Shown: in pieces, positions 17,117-23,291 of the stretch
Position numbering within the stretch: position 1 is the stretch's first letter
Layout of the letters: each line of letters opens with the position of its first letter
Assembly (NCBI GenBank): GCA_037137455.1
Contig: JBAXKG010000028.1
Span: 1-34,078, forward strand
Origin: CAIVAT01 sp037137455
Lineage (GTDB): Bacteria > Bacteroidota > Bacteroidia > Bacteroidales > FEN-979
DNA: 34,078 nucleotides
Direction of reading: 5' to 3'
Program-made: the position numbers and the translations under genes
Notes under the pieces: model-generated
Told to the model about the DNA's origin: nothing
The model's database searches: none
What the model saw: the letters and a program-made list of their open reading frames with translations, nothing else

Positions 17117-17545
17117 ATGTTAAGCACAAGTCATTTCCATCCTATGATGGTTCATTTTCCGATCGCATTAATAACGGTCGGATTTCTTTTCGATCTTCTT
17201 GCAATGGTCTGCAAAAAGGAAGCCTGGCTGTCGAAAACCGGTTACTGGCTCGAAATTATCGGAATGGCAGGCGCAGTATTTGCTTTCGGCACCGGATATT
17301 TCTTCACAAGTCCGATGGAAGGCGAAGCCGGCCTGGTTCGCGAAAGACATGAACTTTTCGCTACTCTCGCCCTGGTAACGATTATCCTGGCCACCCTTTT
17401 CAGGATCGTTATTACCTATCAGGGAAAGGAGCAAACAGCGCTGAAGTATGTTTCACTCGGACTGTTTTTCCTTGCATTTATATTCATTTCCATAACCGGG
17501 TACTTAGGCGGTTCACTGGTAATCGACTATATGATCGGACTGTAA
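17117..17545 (+). CDS. DUF2231 membrane protein
   Basis: This protein of 142 residues opens with HFHPMMVHFPIALITVG, the histidine-proline motif typical of DUF2231 integral membrane proteins. Four hydrophobic segments are visible (about residues 12-31, 42-62, 73-93, 107-130). The family is of unknown function, and some members are associated with heme or redox processes. The ATG at 17117 is chosen over a TTG at 17066, which lies inside the -33 promoter element. It stands alone on the plus strand, divergent from dnaE and 82 bases ahead of rubrerythrin. Family recognition is good; function cannot be inferred from the neighbours. Confidence 0.78.
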   Translation: MLSTSHFHPMMVHFPIALITVGFLFDLLAMVCKKEAWLSKTGYWLEIIGMAGAVFAFGTGYFFTSPMEGEAGLVRERHELFATLALVTIILATLFRIVITYQGKEQTALKYVSLGLFFLAFIFISITGYLGGSLVIDYMIGL

Positions 17546-17548
17546 AAC

Positions 17549-17594
17549 ATTTACGGTTTACGATTTTTAGATTTACACTTTTACCTATTTACCT
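17549..17594 (+). repeat. Loose TTTAC repeat upstream of rubrerythrin
   Basis: Five to six imperfect units of the type NTTTACN (ATTTACG, GTTTACG, ATTTACAC, TTTTACCT, ATTTACCT) with 7-8 base period fill most of the gap between the DUF2231 gene and rubrerythrin. No TAnnTTTG element is visible in this gap. Confidence 0.6.
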
Positions 17595-17627
17595 TAAATT
17601 TTTATTCACCCTAAATCAGATGAAATT

Positions 17628-18248
17628 ATGAAAAAAATGATCCTTTCCGGAATGATCTTTACTTTCTTAACCGGATTATTAGCGACCGCCGGCGCAGCCG
17701 ACAAAACTATTGCAAACCTCAAAGCCGGATTCAAGGGCGAATCGACAGCAAGCGCCAAATATGCTGCATTTGCCGAACAGGCAAAAAAAGAGGGCATGAC
17801 CCAGATCGCCTCAATGTTCGAAGCCACATCACGCGCCGAAGCCATTCATGCAAACAACCATAAATCAGTGATCGAAAAAATGGGACTCAAAATGGACCCG
17901 GTGAAACCAGAATTCACGGTAAAGACAACCAAGGAGAACCTCGAAGAGGCCATTGCAGGCGAGACCTACGAAATGACCAAAATGTATCCCGATTTTATCG
18001 CCGCGGCCAAAGCTGAAAACGCCGATCCAGCCATCAAATCTTTCCGCTGGGCAATGGAAACCGAAAAAAAGCATCAGCTGATGTACCAGAATGCCCTGAA
18101 TGCTCTCAATGCCAAAAAGGTTGAAACTTTATCGAAAATTTACTGGGTCTGCCCAAAATGCGGCAATACTTACGATGTAGCAAAGCCTGAAGCCTCCTGC
18201 TCTTTCTGTAGCACAAAGAGTGACAAATTCATCAGGTTCGGGAAATAA
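17628..18248 (+). CDS. Rubrerythrin with signal peptide
   Basis: This 206-residue protein combines a ferritin-like di-iron domain and a C-terminal rubredoxin domain (C175-x2-C178, C191-x2-C194). Likely iron ligands are E38, E71 and H74 (EAIH), E112, E115, E146 and H149. Rubrerythrins reduce hydrogen peroxide in anaerobes using electrons passed through the rubredoxin site. Unlike most, this one starts with about 24 hydrophobic residues ending in ATAGAAD, a plausible signal peptidase I site, so it may work in the periplasm. The frame reaches the di-iron domain only at residue 26, so the leader is not a mis-called start unless a non-ATG codon is used. The stop codon begins an inverted-repeat arm. 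Confidence 0.9.
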   Translation: MKKMILSGMIFTFLTGLLATAGAADKTIANLKAGFKGESTASAKYAAFAEQAKKEGMTQIASMFEATSRAEAIHANNHKSVIEKMGLKMDPVKPEFTVKTTKENLEEAIAGETYEMTKMYPDFIAAAKAENADPAIKSFRWAMETEKKHQLMYQNALNALNAKKVETLSKIYWVCPKCGNTYDVAKPEASCSFCSTKSDKFIRFGK

Positions 18249-18340
18249 ATGATTATTTTTTATTGGTTTATTCAAAAAAAAATCCGAATTTTGCACCCCT
18301 TTTAATCAATCATTCAATAAACCAATAAATCAATCATTTA
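18246..18340. repeat. Inverted-repeat pair bracketing the rpsP promoter
   Basis: The left arm (18246-18272) and right arm (18316-18340) are nearly perfect inverse complements. The outer 9 bases TAAATGATT and inner 14 bases TTTATTGGTTTATT pair exactly, with a 4/2-base internal bulge. The loop of 43 bases contains the rpsP -7 element. Left arm starts at the rubrerythrin stop. Confidence 0.85.
18262..18293 (+). promoter_or_regulatory. Putative rpsP-rimM promoter
   Basis: GAATTTTG (18286-18293) differs from TAnnTTTG at one base. TTG (18263-18265) lies 20 bases upstream. The -33 part is in the left inverted-repeat arm and the mRNA leader (about 45 bases) contains the right arm. Confidence 0.5.
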
Positions 18341-18344
18341 AACA

Positions 18345-18998
18345 ATGCCAACAAAAATCAGATTACAGAGAAGAGGTAAAAAGGGACAAGCTTTTTACCA
18401 CATTGTTATTGCGGATGGTCGTGCACCACGTGACGGAAAGTTCATAGAACGAATTGGCATCTATAACCCCATCGCAAAACCCGCAGAAATTGAGCTCGAA
18501 TTCGACAAAGCCCTTGACTGGCTGAAGAAAGGCGCTCAACCTACCGATACCGTGAAAGCCATTCTGGCCTACAAGGGTGTCATGTATAAAAACCACCTTC
18601 TGAAAGGTGTTGCCAAAGGAGCCATGACATTGGAACAGGCTGATGCCAGATTCCAGACATGGCTTGATGAAAAACACGTTAAAATCTCAGGCAAGAAAAA
18701 GGAACAGGAACTTAATACTAAAGATGCCCACAAGAAAAAGCTGGAAGACGAAATCAAAGTAAACGAAACAAAGGCAGCGGCAATTTCGAAGAAACTTAAC
18801 AAAGCCCGGCTTGACGAAGCTGCAAAGGCTACTGAAGCCAGTGAAGCTGCAAAGGCAGCAGCTGATGCCATTATTGCCGCAAAAGCCGCTGAAGCTATGG
18901 TAGCCACGCGGACCGCGGAAGTCGCTGAAATTGCAAAAGTTGCATCCGAACCTGTCGTTGAAGTAGTTGAAACTCCTGAAACAACACCCGAAGCCTGA
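18345..18998 (+). CDS. rpsP: 30S ribosomal protein bS16, extended
   Basis: Residues 1 to about 80 are canonical bS16 (start MPTKIRLQRRGKKGQAFY, then DGRAPRDGKFIERIGIYNP), which stabilises the 16S rRNA body. The remaining roughly 135 residues form an Ala/Lys/Glu-rich extension, likely helical, ending in a Pro/Thr/Glu-rich acidic tail. bS16 is about 80 residues in E. coli; extended versions are known in Bacteroidota, but this one (217 residues) is at the long end. It is followed 36 bases later by rimM, the usual rpsP-rimM arrangement. The extension may have an auxiliary role on the ribosome surface. Confidence 0.96.
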   Translation: MPTKIRLQRRGKKGQAFYHIVIADGRAPRDGKFIERIGIYNPIAKPAEIELEFDKALDWLKKGAQPTDTVKAILAYKGVMYKNHLLKGVAKGAMTLEQADARFQTWLDEKHVKISGKKKEQELNTKDAHKKKLEDEIKVNETKAAAISKKLNKARLDEAAKATEASEAAKAAADAIIAAKAAEAMVATRTAEVAEIAKVASEPVVEVVETPETTPEA

Positions 18999-19034
18999 AA
19001 AGCAGGTAAAGAAAAATAATAAATCTGCCTCCTT

Positions 19035-19559
19035 ATGAATAAGGATGACTATTATTACCTGGGAAAGATTCTAAAAACTCATGGTAATAAAGGTCAGGTG
19101 ATTGTTCAGTTGGATGTTGATGATCCTGAAAAGTATATAGATTTGGAATCCGTTTACCTCGATCTGCATGGTGAACGGATTCCTTTTTTTATTGAAAACC
19201 TGGAATTGAAGCACAATCGTAAAGCGCTGATCCGGTTTCAGGACTTTACATCCATTGAAGATGCAGAAAGCCTTGCCGGTCTTGAAATGTATCTCCCTTT
19301 AACTGAACTTCCGGCATTGAAAGGAAACCATTTTTATTATCACGAAATTATCGGATTTCATGTAGCAGATGAGAAACATGGTGATATTGGCGTGATCGAA
19401 GATGTTATTGATTTACCCCACCAGGCTCTTTTCCAGATTCGCTTTGGTGATAAAGAGATATTGATTCCCGTTGTTGATGAGGTTATTCGTAAGGTCGATA
19501 AAAGGAATAAGGTTCTGTTGGTCAGGGCGCCCGAAGGTTTGATTGAGATTTACCTGTAG
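19035..19559 (+). CDS. rimM: Ribosome maturation factor RimM
   Basis: This 174-residue protein has the RimM N-terminal barrel (YYLGKILKTHGNKGQV near residue 6) and the PRC-barrel C-terminal domain (IPVVDEVIRKVDKRNKVLLV). RimM binds uS19 and assists 30S head maturation. Its place after rpsP is conserved in many bacteria. The length matches the family (about 170). The seven bases directly before the ATG are CCTCCTT, identical to the anti-Shine-Dalgarno core of 16S rRNA, which would not act as a ribosome binding site. Confidence 0.95.
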   Translation: MNKDDYYYLGKILKTHGNKGQVIVQLDVDDPEKYIDLESVYLDLHGERIPFFIENLELKHNRKALIRFQDFTSIEDAESLAGLEMYLPLTELPALKGNHFYYHEIIGFHVADEKHGDIGVIEDVIDLPHQALFQIRFGDKEILIPVVDEVIRKVDKRNKVLLVRAPEGLIEIYL

Positions 19560-19618
19560 TTTATCAGTGGCATTCCGATTCCGGAAATTTCAAATCGAAT
19601 AGGACAAGTTTTATTTTT

Positions 19619-19626
19619 TAATTTTG
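19619..19626 (+). promoter_or_regulatory. -7 element of the amidotransferase-marC-MORN operon
   Basis: TAATTTTG matches TAnnTTTG exactly, 14 bases before the ATG at 19641. No -33 TTTG is seen. The leader would be under ten bases. Confidence 0.45.
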
Positions 19627-19640
19627 TTTAAAATTTATTT

Positions 19641-20453
19641 ATGACTGCTCACACTTTTCATAATAATGGGATAAAACTGTTGCAATTTATCCTGATAGGT
19701 TTATTGATAGTGAACCAGGGCTGTTCGCGGTCAGCTCCATTAAAAATAGGCATATCCAAAGCCTCTTCTAATTATGAGCGCTGGCTTAAACAATCCGATT
19801 CAGCTGTCGTTCTGGCTAATTTGTACAATTTGCGTATCGACTCAGCCGTGATAGAACTCAGTGAGTGCGACGGACTACTTCTTACCGGAGGAGAGGATGT
19901 ATATCCAGCCTGGTATGGAAAGGAATCCGACACCGGAAGATGCACCGAAATGAATCGTCATCGCGATAGCCTCGATATCGCACTTATTGCAAAAGCCCTG
20001 GAATTGAAAATGCCCATTTTTGGAGTTTGCAGGGGACATCAGATCCTTAATGTTTATCTTGGAGGGAAGCTGATCATCGACATCCCTGCAGATTATCCAT
20101 CGGCAATAACTCATCAATGTGAGGATTATCTTCACTGCTTTCATAATATTATCGTTAAACAGAATACCCAGATATCATCAATAAGTAAATGTGACTCCTT
20201 TTCTGTTACTACCAACCATCATCAGGCAATTGATCAGCTCTCGCCATTACTTAAGGCCAATGCACATTCTAATGATAACCTTATTGAAGGAATTGAATGG
20301 CAACACCCTGAAGGAAAGTCATTTTTAATTGGCGTGCAGTGGCATCCCGAGCGAATGGAAAAAACCAATTCTCTCTCCGGCCCGCTGGCAGATGAATTTT
20401 TGGGGCAGTCAGCTATTTTTTCATCCCTGCAAAAAAAAAATAAGAAAAAATGA
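19641..20453 (+). CDS. Lipoprotein class I glutamine amidotransferase (peptidase C26)
   Basis: This 270-residue protein has the class I amidotransferase triad: nucleophile C130 in FGVCRGHQ, H235 and E237 in VQWHPE. The sequence LLLTGGEDVYPAWYG is characteristic of the gamma-glutamyl-gamma-aminobutyrate hydrolase (PuuD-like) branch. The N-terminus ends in a lipobox (VNQGC, C28), indicating a lipoprotein anchored outside the cytoplasm, unusual for this normally cytoplasmic family. It may hydrolyse gamma-glutamyl compounds in the periplasm. The C-terminus is lysine-rich and encoded partly by a run of ten A (20431-20440). Its stop overlaps the marC start as ATGA. Confidence 0.85.
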   Translation: MTAHTFHNNGIKLLQFILIGLLIVNQGCSRSAPLKIGISKASSNYERWLKQSDSAVVLANLYNLRIDSAVIELSECDGLLLTGGEDVYPAWYGKESDTGRCTEMNRHRDSLDIALIAKALELKMPIFGVCRGHQILNVYLGGKLIIDIPADYPSAITHQCEDYLHCFHNIIVKQNTQISSISKCDSFSVTTNHHQAIDQLSPLLKANAHSNDNLIEGIEWQHPEGKSFLIGVQWHPERMEKTNSLSGPLADEFLGQSAIFSSLQKKNKKK

Positions 20454-21106
20454 AGATGTACGATCTTTACCTCCATGGAATAACTGTTTTCATGGGGTTT
20501 TTTGCCATGCTTAATCCAATCGGGAACCTGCCGGTTTTTCTTGGCATGGTAAAGGATTTTGATAAAAAAACCCAGAATAAAGTAGCGCTGCGGGCCACAA
20601 CAGTAGCTTTTGTTATCATTGCAATCTTCTCTATTTTCGGTCACATAATTTTCCAGGCATTTGGAATAACACTGCCTGCTTTTCAGATTGCCGGTGGAAT
20701 CATTGTTTTTATCATTGGGTTCCAAATGCTCAATGCCAAAGAAAATCCTATCCATGCCCAATCACCTGATGAAAAGGAACAGATGATGAAAGTAGCCCAC
20801 GACATGGCGATTTCGCCATTGGGAATCCCTTTGTTGGCTGGTCCGGGTACAATATCCACAGCAATGAACTTTGTCGGGGTCGAAAAATCAATTACAAATG
20901 TCGTCCTCGTTATTGTCATCTTCGGAATCATGTGCCTTATTACCTACTTTCTATTTATCTCATCGCGCGTGATTGCATCGAAAATAAACCCAAGTTTGCT
21001 AAAGGTCGTATCGCGCATCATGGGTTTGATATTGGCCGTGATTGCTGTTCAGATGATGATAAACGGCATTGAAGGGACAATTGAACTGTTTAACCATCCA
21101 AAATGA
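20450..21106 (+). CDS. MarC family integral membrane protein
   Basis: The 218-residue product has about six hydrophobic segments and the MarC/YchE signature near the N-terminus (FFAMLNPIGNLPVFLGM) and mid-protein (PLGIPLLAGPGTISTAM). MarC proteins are inner membrane proteins of uncertain function; an early link to multiple antibiotic resistance was not upheld. It is coupled by ATGA overlaps to the amidotransferase lipoprotein before it and the MORN lipoprotein after it. An internal ATG two codons in (20456) is an alternative start. The gene order suggests a joint envelope role, which is inference. Confidence 0.9.
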   Translation: MKMYDLYLHGITVFMGFFAMLNPIGNLPVFLGMVKDFDKKTQNKVALRATTVAFVIIAIFSIFGHIIFQAFGITLPAFQIAGGIIVFIIGFQMLNAKENPIHAQSPDEKEQMMKVAHDMAISPLGIPLLAGPGTISTAMNFVGVEKSITNVVLVIVIFGIMCLITYFLFISSRVIASKINPSLLKVVSRIMGLILAVIAVQMMINGIEGTIELFNHPK

Positions 21107-21750
21107 CCTTCAGACTATTCTTAGCCCTTCTGCTTGCATCTGTTTTATTAGCCAGCTGTTCGCGGGTCAAAACAACCTATTGGCCGAACGGGAATATTAA
21201 AACAGAAATCTCCTCGCGTGGAGCCAAATATGACGGGCCAGCCAGTTACTGGTATGAGAATGGTAATCTGCAGACTACCTGCAGCTATAAAAACAATAAA
21301 ATTGAAGGGCCCCTGAAAAGTTATTACAGATCGGGGGTTCTCCAGGTTGAGCAGCAATATACCAACGGGCAGTTAAACGGTTTTGTAAGAAGCTATGACC
21401 GGTCGGGCAAACCCGAATCAGAAGCCAATTACATACTTGGCAAATTGCATGGCAGGTACGTTGAATACTATCCAAGCAAGGTTTTGAAACTTGAGGGGCA
21501 ATATGTCAATAATAACCATGAAGGAACCTGGTTATACTATGATAAGGAGGGCATGGTTATCGGAGAAGGACAGTTTAGCCAGGGAAATGGTGTACAGAAA
21601 GCATTTTACAGAAATGGTATTACGAAACAACTATCGCATTATAAACATAATCAAAAAGATGGTGATGAATATTTTTATAAGCCTGACGGATCGATCGAAT
21701 ATATCAACAGATACAGGAATGGCAAACTAACAGATAAAATTAAAAAGTGA
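21103..21750 (+). CDS. MORN-variant repeat lipoprotein
   Basis: This 215-residue protein starts with a lipoprotein signal (LLASC, lipobox C19). After it come about seven repeats of roughly 23 residues with the pattern Y-x2-G-x-L-x4-Y-x2-G-x-xx-G, for example YWPNGNIKTE and YYRSGVLQVEQQY. These are MORN_2/YwqK-type repeats, a beta-rich scaffold common in Bacteroidota, and similar proteins have been annotated as antitoxin-like. Nothing toxin-like is adjacent, so that label is not supported. It overlaps marC by four bases (ATGA) and is the last gene of its operon. No terminator is visible before gdhA. Confidence 0.8.
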   Translation: MTFRLFLALLLASVLLASCSRVKTTYWPNGNIKTEISSRGAKYDGPASYWYENGNLQTTCSYKNNKIEGPLKSYYRSGVLQVEQQYTNGQLNGFVRSYDRSGKPESEANYILGKLHGRYVEYYPSKVLKLEGQYVNNNHEGTWLYYDKEGMVIGEGQFSQGNGVQKAFYRNGITKQLSHYKHNQKDGDEYFYKPDGSIEYINRYRNGKLTDKIKK

Positions 21751-21775
21751 AACAGAAAATAATTTCGTGTTTTTG

Positions 21776-21807
21776 TTTGGTTAGTCTGTGCGAACTCTGT
21801 AATTTTG
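21776..21807 (+). promoter_or_regulatory. Promoter of gdhA
   Basis: TTTG (21776-21779) and TAATTTTG (21800-21807) are spaced by 20 bases, matching the Bacteroidota consensus. The ATG is 78 bases beyond the -7 element, giving an AT-rich leader of about 70 bases. Confidence 0.7.
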
Positions 21808-21885
21808 CATTTGTTATTTATTTCACAATGTTAGTATTTTAACGGTAGCAAATAAATTGTTATTAATAATTTAAACTGAATCAAA

Positions 21886-23223
21886 ATGAACTTAGAGAAA
21901 ATCATGAACGACCTGGAGAAAAAACATCCGGGTGAAAATGAGTACCTACAGGCAGTTAGGGAAGTACTTGAATCAATCGAAGAGGTATATAATGAAAATC
22001 CTCATTTCGAATCGGCAAACATTATCGATCGGATTGTTGAACCCGATCGCATTTTGACCTTCAAAGTTTGCTGGGTCGATGATAGTGGAAAAGTACAGGT
22101 AAACCTGGGATACCGGGTTCAGTTTAATAATGCTATCGGACCTTATAAAGGTGGCTTGCGCTTCCATCCCAGCGTGAACCTCAGCATCCTTAAGTTTTTA
22201 GGATTCGAACAAATTTTCAAAAACAGCCTTACCACGCTCCCTATGGGCGGGGCAAAGGGTGGTTCTGATTTCGACCCAAAGGGAAAATCGAATGCCGAAA
22301 TTATGCGTTTCTGCCAGTCATTCATGTTGGAGCTTTGGAAACTTATCGGGCCTCAAACCGATGTTCCTGCCGGGGATATTGGTGTTGGTGGTCGTGAAAT
22401 CGGTTTTATGTATGGAATGTACCGGAAACTTGCCCGCGAAAATACCGGCGTGTTAACAGGTAAAGGACTCAACTGGGGCGGAAGTCTGATTCGTCCTGAA
22501 GCAACCGGTTTCGGAGCTGTTTATTTCGCAAAGGAAATGCTTGCAACAAAGGGTGAAACATTCAAAGGCAAAATTGTGGCCATTTCAGGTTTCGGTAACG
22601 TAGCCTGGGGCGCTGCAACGAAAGCAACTGAACTTGGCGCAAAAGTCGTTACCATTTCTGGTCCCGATGGTTATATTTATGATCCCGATGGCATTACCAA
22701 CGAAAAAATTGAATATCTTCTCGAGCTGAGAGCTTCCAATCAGGATATTGTTAAGCCATATTCCTACGAATTTCCGAATGCCCAATTCCACCAGGGTAAA
22801 CGCCCCTGGGAGGTAAAGTGTGATATCGCCCTGCCTTGTGCAACCCAGAACGAACTAGGCAAGGAGGATGCCCAGAACCTTATAAAGAATGGAGTAATGT
22901 GTGTCGCCGAAGGAGCTAATATGCCAAGTACTCCCGAAGCTATTGAACAATTCCTCGAGAATAAAATCCTGTTTGCACCCGGTAAAGCTGTTAATGCCGG
23001 TGGTGTTGCTACTTCCGGACTTGAAATGTCACAGAACTCCATGAAACTGAGCTGGCCAAGTAAAGAGGTTGATGAACGCCTGCATCAAATCATGCGCAGC
23101 ATCCATGAAGCATGCGTAAAATATGGCAAAAATAAGGACGGATATGTTAACTATGTAAAAGGCGCTAATGTAGCTGGCTTCCTTAAGGTTGCCAATGCCA
23201 TGCTCGACCAGGGTGTAATCTAA
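21886..23223 (+). CDS. gdhA: NADP-type glutamate dehydrogenase
   Basis: This 445-residue enzyme interconverts 2-oxoglutarate plus ammonia and glutamate. Visible motifs are GPYKGGLRFHPSV, the catalytic-lysine region LPMGGAKGGSDFDP, TGKGLNWGGS, and the coenzyme-binding GFGNVAWGAA. Length (about 445-450) and the GGSDFDPKGKS motif fit the small hexameric class usually specific for NADP and used in ammonia assimilation. It is a monocistronic unit: promoter at 21776-21807, perfect terminator at 23253-23281. Confidence 0.97.
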   Translation: MNLEKIMNDLEKKHPGENEYLQAVREVLESIEEVYNENPHFESANIIDRIVEPDRILTFKVCWVDDSGKVQVNLGYRVQFNNAIGPYKGGLRFHPSVNLSILKFLGFEQIFKNSLTTLPMGGAKGGSDFDPKGKSNAEIMRFCQSFMLELWKLIGPQTDVPAGDIGVGGREIGFMYGMYRKLARENTGVLTGKGLNWGGSLIRPEATGFGAVYFAKEMLATKGETFKGKIVAISGFGNVAWGAATKATELGAKVVTISGPDGYIYDPDGITNEKIEYLLELRASNQDIVKPYSYEFPNAQFHQGKRPWEVKCDIALPCATQNELGKEDAQNLIKNGVMCVAEGANMPSTPEAIEQFLENKILFAPGKAVNAGGVATSGLEMSQNSMKLSWPSKEVDERLHQIMRSIHEACVKYGKNKDGYVNYVKGANVAGFLKVANAMLDQGVI

Positions 23224-23252
23224 TAATCAATGGGATAAATACCTAATATCGA

Positions 23253-23281
23253 AATCCCGGCCTCCCAGCCGGGATTTTTTT
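23253..23281 (+). terminator. Rho-independent terminator of gdhA
   Basis: A perfect 9-bp stem, AATCCCGGC (23253-23261) with GCCGGGATT (23268-23276), closes a six-base loop and runs into a T tract to 23281. The T tract merges with the TATCTTTG element of the next gene. Confidence 0.93.
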
Positions 23282-23288
23282 ATCTTTG
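23281..23288 (+). promoter_or_regulatory. -7 element of the BatA/vWA gene
   Basis: TATCTTTG is an exact TAnnTTTG, three bases before the ATG at 23292. The -33 position would fall in the gdhA terminator and shows no TTTG. A nearly leaderless mRNA is predicted. Confidence 0.55.
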
Positions 23289-23291
23289 CCC

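Noticed and set aside
20431..20440. Run of ten A near the end of the amidotransferase gene as a frameshift or pseudogene signal
   Set aside because: The frame is intact and reaches a stop that couples to marC; slippage would only alter the lysine-rich tail.
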